Source: Dendrobium chrysotoxum (lineage: Eukaryota > Streptophyta > Magnoliopsida > Asparagales > Orchidaceae). Taken from it: a stretch of DNA of 64,000 nt. The stretch spans positions 77,372,780-77,436,779 of the forward strand of contig CM034314.1 of assembly GCA_019925795.1 (NCBI GenBank), written 5' to 3'. A program made the position numbers and the translations under genes. Every line of letters begins with the position of its first letter. Position 1 is the first letter of the stretch. The notes below the pieces were generated by a model. It made no database searches. It saw nothing but the letters and a program-made list of their open reading frames with translations, and had not been told where the DNA came from. This document shows positions 1 to 12,500 of the stretch, in pieces.

Positions 1-2077
1 TTTGGTTCTCATCACTTTTGTTTAGGGGTTTACATAGTAGGCACATAATTGTCAGTATTAATCAGTATTAATTCTTCATTTTGAGAATTTTAATGGCCAT
101 TCCAAGCGGTGCGCTTAGGTGCTAATCAGGCTGCCTAACATTGCTGAAATGTTTAGCCTTCATAGATAATATTGTTTCTTATTGATTCCACTAATTTGTT
201 ATGTGCTCTTATGAATATTAATGTATTATACTTGGTGTGGTGTTTGTACATGCTTTTTAATATTAGGGAGTGAAGAGGAATTTTTTTATCATCAACGGAT
301 TTGAAATATTTGGTGATCGATTGCAGCATAAAAAATATTATATTATCTTGAGGGATAAAAATATCATTTTGCTATGAAATCGATAACAAAACGTGTATTT
401 TATTTTTATGTCAAGAGATTTTCTCCTTCATGGTATATTTGATTAAATGAGGTTTATCTTTATTCTGCAGTACAGGTTCTCCATAAGGGAAAGTCGTCAG
501 GGTTAATTACATCATAATAATATGTGGGCCTTGAGAAATTTTTTTGATTATTATACTGATTTATGTTTGTTTATAAAAAAATGTGGCTAACATTTTTATA
601 TGATTTTTAAAAAAAAAATTTCAAAGATTTGGTCTTTAGAATTTTAAGGATGATTGTATCAACTTAGAATTGATTTTGAATGAAAGTCCAAGGAAGAAAT
701 ATAGTAGCACTTGATTCTGACAAATCTAGATTTTTTTTTTAATTCTGACAAACTTAGATGTATTCAATATTATCCTATATTAGGTTATATGCTCTTTTAA
801 AGTTGATCAATGATTTAAAAGGTTGGGCCTTATATTCTAACAAAATAATATAACAGAATAAGATTTAGGAAATGCCTATGAAGGTGATGACTTATGATGT
901 AATTAAAAGGAAAATTAGCCTCAAATACTAGATCTAAGGCAAAAATCACCGGTATGTTATAATTTGGATATAAATCTATCGAAATGCATGGAACTTAAGA
1001 ACTTAAGAACTTAAGACCTCACGTGAGATTAAGTTGACTCTACCCATGGTCTTACAATGTTGCTTGAAAAGGACGACCAACTAAATACTGAATTTGTATA
1101 CTAAGATCCATAAAGTGGCTTTACACGTCATTATTATTTTGAAAGTTGGTTTGCTTTTGGATAAGTTATAGAAGTTTATTTGAAAAACATAATCCAATGG
1201 TTGATTTTAAGATTGTTTATATTTTGATAGGTTGAAAATTTATTTTTTTAGAGCTTACTGCATAAAATATCATGACCGCGCTCAAGCAAATTAATTGAAG
1301 AAATTTAAGAAAAATTTTGTATTTCTAATGTGCACTCAAAATAAATAACCTACCCAACTCTGCTTAAATTAAGATGTGAGCATATGCTTTATATGCTTAA
1401 AAGTGTTCTTTGTCTGTATAATGGCAAGGTCAGTCTAAAATGGATTACCCAGAGCGGTGGGCCTGTTAAAAAGGAGTAGAAAAGAGAGGGAATGAATATC
1501 ATATCTTTCTCTATCTATCTCAGATGACAATAAATGGATACCAGGTTGCCTGCTTTGCGGGGGAGAATTTTGAAACTATATACAAGATTGAGAGGAGAGT
1601 CTTATTTACTTCAAAGTGGATAGAAAGTAAGTGAGAATCCATGAAAAATCAAATGTATTTGAACTTTCCAACGTTACTTAACATTCTATGACGAATGAGA
1701 TCCAAACCAGAAGATCCTTATCCTGCCAAAAAGATCTTTCTAGTTTTTTAGAACAAAGTAGCGCCTTTCAAGTAAAGAGTGGTCATGTTGTGAAGTCTAG
1801 TTGATAAAAGTAAAGATAGCATTTGTTGCTGTTAGCATTAACCTTTACCCTTAGAAGGGTGTGAAAAGTAGTCTCACTTGAGTAGTTATAGTTGGCTAAA
1901 ACCCCTTTTTTTTCGCGTAGTTGCCAGACATGAGTTTAGCTTCTTATCTATATCCATTTCTTAAAGAAAGATTGGATGGATTTGAAGTTCCTTCTTCAGC
2001 TTGCTGCTTGCCTCAAGCTTTCATTTCATTTTGACATTTACCTTGCCTGCCCACAGTGTAGTGTGCTCACCAAGCTT
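1..2077. other. AT-rich non-coding DNA, no gene recognised
   Basis: This stretch is AT-rich with frequent stops in all frames. I saw no retroelement domain, tRNA or long open frame. A few pyrimidine-rich stretches ending in AG look like splice acceptors (for example near 478), but I could not pair any with a convincing donor and open exon. It is best read as intergenic or intronic DNA. Confidence 0.6.
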
Positions 2078-2082
2078 AAATA
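2078..2082. repeat. Target-site duplication AAATA, left copy (element A family)
   Basis: AAATA sits directly before the LTR start TGTTAG. The same five bases follow the solo LTR at 2545-2549 and the far LTR at 18615-18619. A five-base duplication is normal for Ty3-type integration. The third copy is a clue to the duplication history of the locus. Confidence 0.85.
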
Positions 2083-2544
2083 TGTTAGGAAGTACTTGGA
2101 GATCTCAAGTAAACCCTAACAAGAGAGACAAAAACAGTAAGATGAACCACAAATCCGATAGGAAAACAAGCAAAATAGTAGTTTTTATTGAAGAAATCAA
2201 ACTAACGGAAGAAATAATAGCAAGATACAATTGATCCTCAATTCGAGAGGAGGATCTACCTCTCCCAATCCCGAGACGCCGCTAGAGCCAAAGTCTCCAA
2301 ACACCAAGAACAAAATAGCCACAATAATCATGCATAATCCTAACCCTAATCTCTCTTCATACTTAAGGCATGCAAATAATCCTCCTAGGCAAAATTACTC
2401 CCTTAGCCTTAGCCGCCCCCTCCCTTTCTATTTGAAATCTTGAATGGGGCCCACCCATGCTTTGGCGGCAGCTTCAAGGTATAAGCCTGGACCGGCTCTT
2501 GGCAAGGGGCTGGCTAGACCGGTCCATGAGGGACCGGTCTAACA
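2083..2544 (-). repeat. Solo LTR of the element A family
   Basis: This 462-bp block begins TGTTAG and ends CTAACA, which are perfect 6-bp inverted ends. It matches 18130-18614, the 5' LTR of element A, with roughly 5% mismatch by eye. AAATA flanks it on both sides, so here it behaves as a solo LTR and not as the 3' LTR of the adjacent element. The sequence following it has no polypurine tract and matches the external flank at 18615 onward. The minus strand is assigned by comparison with the LTR that adjoins a primer-binding site. Confidence 0.8.
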
Positions 2545-4072
2545 AAATACTATAATGTGAGTGGAAATTAGTTTTCTATTCTCTCTATCAAGTACGTGGA
2601 TTTAGAAATGGAGCGGGTGATTTTCTTTTGAATTTTGTGTAGAAGAATATGATCTCCTGAAGGCTTTCTTCCTAATTCATCGGAGACCCAGCTGATTTTT
2701 CATAAAGCACTCATTGAAAGAAATAAACAACAAACTTTTTGTCGGCCCACTAATAAAGAAAGTTAGGGGGAATGCCCTAATAATTCAGGTACTTCCACAT
2801 ACGGGTTCACTATAAAATAGATACCACTTACAGGTGCAGTAAAAAATCAAACCATAAGAAGGGCATAACACGAAAAAAAAAGAGGGTACCCACCTTGAAC
2901 AAGAAGGAACAGTATATACGTCAATAACAAGCCAGAAAAATAAAACATAATCTAATCAAAGAAAGGCATTTAGATACTAATGAGAACCTAAAGTTTGATG
3001 GGACAATGACACTTTTAAGGGATAGGAATAATAATCAACCATGAAATAAAATATAAGCCTTTTCACAACAAACAAAATAGATATGATAGTTTTTAACCTC
3101 AATACTAGTGTCGTGGTAGGGTTGACCGCGCACGATAAGTTTCGAAAGTGAAAGAGCGCGATGTCGCAAGAAACTTATTTGATGCACGTCGACCAAAATT
3201 CCAAATCGTCGAAATGACCTCTGTTCGTGATACGGATAGCGCTAAGGCATCTAGGCAACAAAATAACTAAGATTGACACTCATATTGGTCGGGGTTGTCG
3301 ATGGACAAAAATCACAATTTTGCGCTCGCGAATTGATGAAGTATCGACGAGCGTGACGATGACAATGATGACGTGACGACAAAGTCGAGACACAATTAAT
3401 TAAAAAAGTTCATATCAAATTTATATTTTAAATTAATTACAAATAGTAATTAAAAAAGAAGAATTAAAAAAAAAACTTCAATGCCCTCACTTAAATATCT
3501 CATGACCCAACCATCTCTCTCCCTCATGACATATCCACACACGACCCAACTAACGTGACCCCCTCTCCTTCTCGGCTCCCGCTCTCTCTCTCGTGAACTA
3601 GCCGCTGCCAGCCGTCCAAGTTAACTTCTCCCCTTTCTCTTTTTCCATCTTCTTCTTTCTTTCTCCTTCTTCCGTCCTCCTCCATTTCTTCTTGCTCCCT
3701 CATTTTCTCTTCCTCCTCTCCTCCTTCCCCACCATCTTCTTCCTCTATCATCCTAAACCTAACCCTAACCCTCATTTTTCAAATTTTCTATCCACATTCC
3801 TTAAATACTTATCATCTCTTCACAAAAAAGCTTCCTAAACATCTCCTACACCCTCCACACAAAAAAGTTCCATCATTCTTCACTCTCTCTCTAAACCTAG
3901 AGAGGGAAAATTTTCTCTATAGAAAGGGAAAAAATTCATAATTTCTCTCTTCAAACATTTCCCTCACTAGGGAGAGAAAATTGTATCCTTTCTTTCTCTC
4001 TTTCTAGTTTCATCCTCATAATCATCACCCCTTACACCATTCCCACCAAAGCCTAGCCCATCCTCATAATCT
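2545..4072. repeat. Duplicated flank copy F1 (matches 18615-20076)
   Basis: This is the same sequence, at a few percent divergence, as the DNA right of element A's 5' LTR. It contains a very pyrimidine-rich tract (about 3500-4020) and one arm (about 3098-4050) of the large inverted repeat seen at 19157-22360. Similarity stops at about 4072, where integrase coding sequence begins abruptly. No gene was recognised. The acidic, arginine-rich minus-strand frame at 3524-3775 is a translation of the pyrimidine tract. Confidence 0.8.
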
Positions 4073-5184
4073 GTTGAGCCCTCAATAGATGCCTCTTCAG
4101 TTCCTCCAACACTCTATCCCTCTCCTCCAAATATTCCTCTACTGAAGAAACTTGGGTGCTTTTATACCAAAAGTGCACCAAGTGAGGTGGATCTCGCCCG
4201 TACAACACTTTGAACGGGGTCATCTGAGAAGCAGAATGATATGAAGTGTTATACCAATAATCTGCCTAGGCTAGCCACTTGGCCCACATTCCGGGTGTCT
4301 TTGATACAAACATCGTAGGTATGTCTCTAAGCTCCTATTGACCACCTCTATTTGCCCATCTATTTGCAGGTGGTAGGCGATGCTCCTCCTCAGCACTGTC
4401 CCATGTAGCCTGAATAACTCTCTCTAGAAATGACTGAGAAACACCTTATCCCTGTCTGATATTATAGACTCCGGTATTTTGTGCAACTTGACTACCTCCC
4501 TGATGAAAGTTGATGCCACGGTTACTGCTGTGTATGGATGTCGTAGGGGAATAAAATGGGCATACTTGCTCAATCTGTCTACCACAACCAGAATCATTGT
4601 GAACCCTTCTGATCTGGGTAGTCCATCTATAAAATCCATGGATACCTCCTCCCACACCCGACCTGGTAGAGCTAGAGGTTGTAGTAATCCCCCTGGAGAA
4701 ATGGCCAAGTGATTGTTCCTCTGATAGATCTCACATCTGGCCACCATCTCCTCCACATCCTTGTGCATTCCCTTCAACTACAACTCTGAGGCGAGTCTCA
4801 TTATGCCTTTTGCACCTCTGAGTGACCCCCAATAGCGCTTCCATGAAACTCCTTGAGCAGGTGTGAAATATAGACAGATGTCCTAGGCATCACGAATCTC
4901 CCCTGATACAGTAGCCTTTCGCATTCTAGAGGGTACCTCGGGTTACTACTCCCTTCCTTTAATAATTCAGCTCTGATCCTTCCCAACTCCTCATCTATTG
5001 CACTCTCCTCCTCAATGGCCTCCCCATTCAGCATCAGTGGTATCGATACTGCTATTGCCTGTACTTCTCCCATACATCTGGACAACATATATGTTGCTTT
5101 ATTTTCTAGTCCTGGCCTATACTGAATTTTAAAATTATACCCCAACAACTTTGACAGCCACCTCTGATGCTCCTTTGTAACCAT
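4073..5184 (-). pseudogene. Element A integrase, truncated and broken
   Basis: Reading downward, the frames contain the RNase H tail (a degenerate ADxLSR-type motif), the HHCC zinc-binding start (H-x-H then CEIYQ), and the catalytic core with SMDFIDGLP (first Asp) and SDRDKVF (second Asp). The part after the second Asp is in shifted frames and still shows the typical text about transplanting a host-range loop (HLVHF-like). The coding sequence stops at the junction with the duplicated flank, so the C-terminal third of integrase is gone. Stops and frameshifts lie near 4424, 4790 and 4801. Confidence 0.8.
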
Positions 5185-6330
5185 CCTCTATTCCAACAAG
5201 TACTTCAGGCCCCGCTTGTCCATCTTGAAAAAAATGTCGGCCCAACAAGTAGGGTCGCCACTTCTAGATGGCTAACCGATGACCATCAATTCCCTCTCAT
5301 AAATTAATTTCAGCCTGGCCCTGGCTGTCAACACTTGACTGAAATAGGCGATGGGGCAATGGCTTTGCATGAGTACTGCTCCCAATCCATATCCTGAGGC
5401 ATCTGTCTCCACTATGAAGACCTGAGTGAAATCTGGTAGGGCCAAGACTGGTACAACGGTCATGGCCTTCTTCAAGCTCTCAAAAGCTATTATGGCCGCC
5501 TCTCCCCATAAGAACCTATCCTTCTTCAACTGTTCTGTCAGTTGCTATGCGATGGTGTTGTACCCCTTCACAAATCTCCTATAGTAGCCTGTCAGTCCTA
5601 GGAATCCCTTCAACTCCCTGAGGTTCTTAGGCACTGGTCATCTCAACATAGCTTCATTTTTTGTCTAATCTGCCGCCACCCCCTCCTTAGAGATTATTAT
5701 GTTCCAAGTACTCCACACTCTCCTGGGTAAAACAACATTTCTTCAGATTGGCCCTTCGCTGGTGCTCCCGTAACACCTCTAAAACCCTCCTTAAGTGCTC
5801 CTCTTCTGACTTGCCGTAAACCAGGATATCATAAAAAAACACCAACACAAATATCCTGAGATGAGGTCTGAAGACCTTGTTCATGAGAGACTGAAAAGTT
5901 GCTGGGGCACTAGTAAGGCCAAAAGGCATCACTAGGAACTCATAATGTCCTTCATGAGTTCTTAAAGCAGTCTTTGGCACATCCTCCTTTTTCATCTTGA
6001 TCTGATGATACCCTGACTTCAGATCAGTCTTGGTGAAAATAACTACCCCACTCAACTCATCCAATAGCTTATCTATCACTAGCATATGAAAATTGTCTGG
6101 CACCGTTTTCTTATTTACTACACTCTAATTCATAAAAAACCTCCAACTCTCATCTTTTTTCTTAACCAGTAACACTAGACTAGAAAAAAGGCTAACACTG
6201 GGCATGATAATCCCTGCTTCCAGCATCTCTCTATTCAGCTTCTCAATTTCATCCTTCTGAAATTGAGGATAGCGGTAGGGGCTGACACTGATGGGTGACA
6301 CACCTTCCCTCAAGGTGATTGCATGCTCTT
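5185..6330 (-). pseudogene. Element A reverse transcriptase and RNase H, broken
   Basis: The open pieces 6125-6313, 5687-6103 and 5272-5529 give one degenerate reverse transcriptase-RNase H region. Visible motifs are SGYHQIKMKKED, the MPFGLTSAP block, and a catalytic box changed from F-x-DD to FFYDILVYG, so one catalytic Asp is replaced by Tyr. The RNase H start reads ETDASGYGLGAVL with its first catalytic Asp present. With the catalytic box mutated and stops between pieces, this copy cannot be active. Confidence 0.85.
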
Positions 6331-6382
6331 GCTCCCTTGGTGGTGGTAATCTCTGAGGTGGCTGAAAAATCTCACTGAATTG

Positions 6383-7182
6383 CTAAATCAAGGGCTGTAC
6401 TGAAAGAGGAACTTCCCCTCCCTCCAATCTGATCCCCTTCAGCCTATTTAGTTCCACCAGATAAACTTCCCCCACCTCCTGTATGCTCCTCACCATGATT
6501 TTAAGTGATACCATGGCTTTGGAGAGCCCTACATCACCCCTTATCACTACTCTTCTCCCCTCCATTGTCAATGCCCCTCAGTTGACCTTGGTGTCTCCCA
6601 AGGTTTGTAGCCACTTCATCCTTAGGATGACATCAGTGCTCCCTAACTCTATTGAGAGAAAATCCTCACTCACCTGAACGCCCTATATGGTCAGCACTAC
6701 TCTATAGATCCTCTTGCCTGTCTCCACCTTCTCTGTTCCCACCAATTTCGCCCCCAATTGATTCACAACCTGGTTGAAAATGAAATTGCTGGTAGCCCCA
6801 CTGTCAATCAATACCACCACCTCCGTATTTGGTATTTTCTCCTTCACTTTCATGGTATGATTCAGAGTGAATCCTACCATTAAGTTCAGGGATACCTCCA
6901 CCACATCTAGATGCAGCTTGTCCTCCATCTCTCCCTCTACCTCACTCTCACCTCCCTCCTCAGCTTCCTCGTCATCACAAACGGTGAGAACCTGAAGAGT
7001 TCGGTCTCTACACTTGTGCCATGGAGTATACTTCTCATCACATTTGAAGCATAATCCCTTCGCCTTCTTCTCCTGCATCTCCCTCTTCGTCAACCTTTTG
7101 AAGTTGCCCCCACTTCTTCCTCCTATTGGTTTTTTCCGTGGGAGTCTCTCGAAGATGGCCTGCTGCAGGACCCTTGGGTGCT
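6383..7182 (-). pseudogene. Element A gag C-terminus and aspartic protease
   Basis: The frame 6683-7093 holds a retroviral-type zinc knuckle (CFKCDEKYTPWHKC) followed by the protease active site VVLIDSGATSNFI. Downstream, 6383-6571 carries the end of the protease and the linker to reverse transcriptase. The upstream end of this block is interrupted at 7183-7187 by the target site of insertion B. The rest of gag resumes at 16985 on the other side of the nest. Confidence 0.8.
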
Positions 7183-7187
7183 AGAAA
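7183..7187. repeat. Target-site duplication AGAAA, left copy (insertion B)
   Basis: AGAAA immediately precedes TGTCACGACC. The identical five bases occur at 16980-16984, directly after the terminal TTTTACA of B. Removing everything between them restores a continuous gag region of element A. Confidence 0.9.
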
Positions 7188-7827
7188 TGTCACGACCCGG
7201 CTCGGCTAGCCCGAAATAACGGGGTGAGAACAGAAGGTCGTACGGAGAAACATCAAACTTTCAAAATCATAAAACTTGCAATTCATAAATATAATTATCT
7301 TCCAACAATAATATAAGAAAGAGTCACTAAACAATCAACATAAAATTTTTCAATAATTCTTCAACATAAAATCCGACCATTAAAACATAAACTTAAACAT
7401 AAATATCAACTAAGTTCACATCTTAATCCTTAAACTCAACTCAACTCAACTCAACTCAATTCAACTCATAACAGAAAAATATAAAAACCTGACACCCTGA
7501 GTTCCTCTACGACGGTAGGTGTACTGTCATCTCGTAGCCATCACTTATCTCCTGAAAAATATTTTCAAGCGTAGGATGAGCTTACTTGCTCAGCAGGTAA
7601 TTCATACAATTCATAAAAAATTGCATAAAACCAAAATAAGACATCTTTTTATAATAAAAGTTTAAGCAACGATAAATCTTGCATTGATTCATAACATTTC
7701 CATAAGAAACTTTTTCATAGAAACTTTTTTATATCATTTCCTCAATCATAATCTTTCATTTAACATTTCCTCAAACATCAATGTCAGTTATGCAAAGAAA
7801 ACATATATAAATGATATTATGCATAAT
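7188..7827. repeat. LTR B, left part (interrupted solo LTR)
   Basis: It begins TGTCACGACCCGG, a typical plant Ty3 LTR start, and is preceded by the AGAAA duplication. It contains a short (AACTC)n run near 7436-7470. No protein-coding sequence lies in it or in its right part (15515-16979). Together the two parts make about 2.1 kb with TG...CA ends, which is best explained as a solo LTR of a Tekay/Del-type element into which element C later jumped. A complete B element is not present. Confidence 0.7.
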
Positions 7828-8964
7828 TGATGCAAGCAAACTAGAGAGAAAGCCAAATAAAGAGAACAATAGGCAACACTTGCTATATTAGATTCAAATA
7901 GTAGCAATCATCCACCAAACTTCCAAACAAAATAAAAGTTAAAACCAATCGAAACAAAAGAAAAAAAATAAAAGGCGCTATCCTCAGAACAACCGTAGGA
8001 ACGATTTCCTCACATGTATCGAAAAGTAGGTAAAGTAAAGTATGTGCTTAGGGCTAGCAAACCAAATGGTCCACCACAGCAAGAAGGTCCAAACGTCCAA
8101 CCAACTCCTCCAGTAAATGCTTCCAAATCAGCCAACCGATAACACCAATCGCTCAAGAAGAAAGGTACAGGTGGAATGTAACTTGTGGAGAGAAGAAGAG
8201 GTAAGAAGCCCAGACGAAATAAAGAAGAGAAGGAAATGGAACAAGCTCTCAAGCTTTTCCAAGAGAAGAAACTCTTAGGTTTTGGTGGCTATGCCAAGCA
8301 AATTTCAACAACCTTTCTCATCCAAAATCATCTCATATTTATAGGCACAAGAAGGAAAACAAACAACCATAACACCTCCAACTAAACCAATTAGATTTAG
8401 GGAAATGAAAAGCCAAGAGTCTCCAACAGCAGCCCCAAAGTTCTGCACAGGAAACAGGACAGAAACAGCCACGGAACAGCCAGAAAATAGCCACGGGAAT
8501 ATCTAGAAAACAGCCACAGAACAGCCCAATGAGGGAACCGAAGAGGCACACAGGAAACCGAAGAAACAGGCACAGGAAACCAGCAAAGACCACCAAAACT
8601 GAGGGTTTATAGGAGAAACCGAGGAGGCAGCAAGGCGAAAAATGAGAAGGCAGCAAGGGGAAAAGAAAAGCCACACTCCACCATACCTATTACCATTAAT
8701 GAGCTTCATCAATACTTCATGCCTTTTAGAATTAATGAGCTAAACTTCAGCTCACAAAACCAGAACTCCAATATCAGCTCCCAACCGAAAATCAGCAGCC
8801 ACCAAAGGACCCAAGCTAGCAAACCAAGGTCTACCAAGCCCAAAGCACAACCTACCATACTCATAGGATGCCTTCCATCATTGGATAGCTAACAAAAAAT
8901 GTAAAATAACTAAAAATAAAATAAAAACCATTGTTCAATAAGAAATACAAAAAACATGATTGCA
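7828..8964 (-). repeat. Element C 3' LTR
   Basis: On the plus strand it starts TGATGCAAGC and ends CATGATTGCA. It pairs with 13584-14712 at a few percent divergence. Directly to its right the plus strand has a run of C, so the minus strand has a G-rich polypurine tract, as expected beside a 3' LTR. The small open frames inside (8010-8712) are translations of LTR sequence. Confidence 0.9.
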
Positions 8965-10300
8965 TAAATTCCCCCCCGGTGGGAAAGTCTCATCTCCAGA
9001 TGAGAAAGTTTCAGTAACTTTTTGAAAAAGATCAGGATGTCGCTGTTTTAGTTCTTTTTCATCCATCCAAGTGCAATCGGTCAGAGGACGGTTCTTCCAT
9101 TTTGCCAAGAACCTTTTATGTTCACCATGTCTTGTTTTGGAAATTCTGACATCCACAATATCTTCAATCTGTTCATCAACTTTTGCCATAGGAGTAGAGA
9201 ATGGCAAAGTTTTAATTTTCACAGAATCATCAGAGTCTCCTTCATATAAAGAAAGGTCAGAAACATTAAATATAAGAGAAGTGCCAACAGAGATAGGGAG
9301 ATCCAACAAATAGGCATTTGTGCCTAATTTTCGAAGTATGTGAAACGGGCTGAATTTTTTATCGTACAGGAAATCGTTGGGGACGAAAGTAAGCCATCAC
9401 TAAGTCACCCACATTGAAAGTAACCTCTCTTCGATGTTTATCAGCAACAGATTTGTATTTAGCATTAGCCTTTTGGAGTTTTTCAAGGACTTGCTGTTGG
9501 ACAGTCTTTATGTGATCAAAAGTTTCAAAAGCTTCAACACTGGTTTTGTTTGGTAAAGACAAGCAGTTTCTATCTAAAATGTGAGGAATAGGTTGGCTAT
9601 AAAGAATTTCAAAAGGAGTTTTACCAGTTGTACGATTAACAGAATTATTGTAAGCAAACTCAGCTTGGGGCAAGACTAAATCCCATTGGGATGGTTTTTC
9701 CCCAGCAAGACACCTTAATAAATTTCCCAAGCTTCGATTGACAACCTCAGTTTGTCCGTCAGTTTGAGGATGATATGCACTACTGAATTTGAAAAGTAGT
9801 TCCAAGTTTTGCCCAAAGAGTTCTCCAAAAATGACTTAAAAATCTAGTATCTCGATCAGAAGTAAAAGTACGAGGAACTCCGTGAAGACGAACAATTTTT
9901 TTTGAAAAACAAATCAGCTATGTAAGAAGCATCAGAAGTTTTTTTGCAAGGGATAAAATGTACCCTTTTGCTAAAACGATCCACCACCACAAAAACAGAA
10001 TCAAATTTTCGAATAGTAACAGGCAAACCCAAAATGAAATCCATAGAAATATCCTTCCAAGGTTTGTTAGGAATAGGCAAAGGAGTATACAAACCAGCAT
10101 GTTGTGAAGTTCCCTTAAAAGCCTGACATACCTTACATTGTTTCACTAGCTTAGCAATTTGCTTTCTCATGTGAGGCCAAAAGTATTTTTCTTCCACTAA
10201 AGCAATAGTTTTTCCCTGTCCAAAATGACCACCCAAACCCCCACTATGAAGTTCTTTCACAAGTTGCTCTCTTAAAGAGTTTTTAGATATGCAAAGTCAA
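8965..10300 (-). pseudogene. Element C integrase with chromodomain-like tail
   Basis: The frame 9856-10260 carries the HHCC zinc finger (HSGGLGGHFGQGKT, then CKVCQ) and the first core Asp in SMDFILGLP. Frame 9359-9805 carries YHPQTDGQTEVVNRSL with the catalytic Glu. Frame 8935-9309 carries the C-terminal domain and a chromodomain-like stretch ending KWKNRPLTDCTWM. Frameshifts separate the three. Compared with the second copy at 14713-15514, this copy has lost about 27 bp near 9360, which breaks the frame between core and tail. Confidence 0.85.
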
Positions 10301-10443
10301 GAACCTTTAAACAAAAAACCTTCATGTATCATAAACTGAGCAGAAGGATCAGTTCCAGAAGCAAGACAAGAATCCCAAATATTCTTAAAATTAGAATTAC
10401 TAGCATAAGTATCTTTCAGAAAATCAAATGAAGTAATAGTTGG

Positions 10444-11600
10444 TTAAACAGTTACCAACAAATGAGATCTCCGGCTTAAAGCATCTGCAACTTTGTTCAA
10501 AACACCAGTTTTATGTTTGATATGAAAAGTATACTCTTGCAAAAAAGAAACCCACTTGGCATGTCTCTTATTCAAATTTTTTTGAGAACCCAGAAAACGA
10601 AGTGCTTCATGATCAGTATTAAGGATAAATTCTCGTTGAATCAAATAACATCGCCAAAATTTCAAAGCCTGAACAATAGCATAGAATTTCAAATCGTAAA
10701 CAGAATATTTAGAACGAGCGTCATTCAGTTTTTCACTAAAATAAGCAATAGGTTTCCCCTCTTGATTCAAAACGGCACCAATACCAACATGAGAAGCATC
10801 GCGATCAACTTCAAAATTTTTTTCAAAATTTGGCAAACTTAAAATAGGTGCTTGACTCATTTTCTCTTTAATGATTTCAAAAGTCTTTTCAGCTTGAGGG
10901 GTCCACCTAAATATCCCTTTTTTCAAACAGTCAGTAATAGAAGCAATCACAGAACTAAAATTTTTAATAAACCTTCTGTAGAAAGAAGCTAAGCCATGAA
11001 ATCCTCTCACTTCACTTATATTTTTCGGAGTAGGCCAACTTTGAATTGCTTCAATTTTTATTGGATCAACTTTTATTCCCTCAGCAGAAACAATAAAACC
11101 CAAAAATGTCAAACTAGAAGTCATGAAAGAACATTTTTTTAAATTGATGAAAAGCTTTTGTTCACGCAACGTTTGTAACACTTGTTTCACATGATTCAAA
11201 TGATCAGAAATATGAATGTTATAAATTAAAATGTCGTCAAAATAAACCACAACAAACTTTCCAATAAAAGCTCGCAAAATATGATTCATGGTTCTCATAA
11301 AAGTACTCGGAGCATTTGAAAGCCCAAAAGGCATCACAAGCCATTCATACAAACTCTCTTTTGTTTTGAAAGCAGTTTTCCATTCATCTCGTGGTCTTAT
11401 TCTTATTTGATGATACTCACTTCTCAAGTCAATTTTAGAAAAGATTTTAGCGCCACTGAGCATATCTAACATGTCATCCAACCTAGGAATTAGAAATCTG
11501 TACTTAATAGTGATTTTGTTTATTGCACGACTATCCACACACATCCGCCTCGCTCCATCTTTTTTTGGCGTTAATAAAGCAGGCACAGCACAAGGACTTA
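10444..11600 (-). pseudogene. Element C reverse transcriptase and RNase H
   Basis: A 380-residue open piece holds most of the reverse transcriptase and all of RNase H. The catalytic box YFDDIL is intact. The RNase H start reads FEVDRDASHVGIGAVL, with Arg where Cys is usual, and it ends NKVADALSRR. Upstream sequence is split from it by a stop near 11590. This is the best preserved domain of element C. Confidence 0.9.
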
Positions 11601-11607
11601 AGCTTTC

Positions 11608-12500
11608 TTAAATCAAACCCTTTTTCAATAAATCAATCACTTGTTTAAAAAGCTCATTATGTTCAGAAGGACTCATTCTATAATGAGAAAGGTTAGGTAA
11701 AGTAGCTCCAGGAATCAAATCAATATGATGTTGAATATTTCTCATAGGAGGCAAACCAATTGGTAACTCATCAGGAGTTATGTCAGAAAAATCAAGTAAT
11801 GCTTGCATTTCTTTACGAATTTGAAAAGTAGAATCACTTTCTTTTCCCAACACTAATTAAGCAACTTCAGAACATTTCAAATCATTAGCATTTAAAAGCA
11901 GCTCAGGAGTATCAATTTTGGCAACCAGTTTACTCTTTGAAGGTGAATCAGTCACAAGTTTTTGAGGATGGAGAGTGTATTCTTTGTTATTTTGAATCAA
12001 GGTGTATGTATTTGTTTCTCCATTATGAATAGTTTTGTGGTCATATTGCCAAGGTCGCCCTAACAAAATGTGGCACACCTCAAGTGGTACAACATCACAA
12101 ACCACTTGATCTTTAAAAGATCCACCAATCGATAAATTGACAACACATTGCTTAGTGATTGGAACCTCACCCCCCTCTTTAAACCAAGAAATTTTGTAAG
12201 TTTTGGCAAGAGGTTTTGACTTTATTTTTAGTTTATCAACCAGTTTTTGAGAGACAATTTTCAGAATTTCCACTATCAATCATGAGTGTGCAGATTTTCC
12301 CTTCAACTGTACAAGTTGTTTTAAAAATATTTCTTCTTAACCATCTATCCTCTTTGTCAATTTTTGTTGTTAAGACTTGCCTTATGACCAAAAGCTCTTC
12401 TCCCTCATCTCCTTCAACATCAATTTTTTCTATTTCCTCTTCATTTTCAGACCCAGATTCATTTTCTTCTTCCTCTTCCAAGTTTTCATTGTTTTCAATG
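11608..12500 (-). pseudogene. Element C protease and linker, frameshifted at the active site
   Basis: The gag-side frame ends in TLMIDSGNSENCLSKTG, which contains the protease DSG. The protein then continues in another frame from 12279 (a second Met-Ile-Val start overlapping it) through VCHILLGRPWQYD, the second conserved protease motif. A one- or two-base indel therefore lies right at the active site. The linker 11608-11853 precedes reverse transcriptase. Confidence 0.8.

Noticed and set aside
3755..3775. CCTAACCCTAACCC, telomere-like
   Set aside because: Only about two units are present, within a pyrimidine-rich tract. This is far too short for an interstitial telomere array.
2083..4068. 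A 2-kb LTR for element A (paired with 18130-20076)
   Set aside because: TGTTAG/CTAACA ends and AAATA duplications define a 0.46-0.49-kb LTR. The remaining 1.5 kb is duplicated flank.
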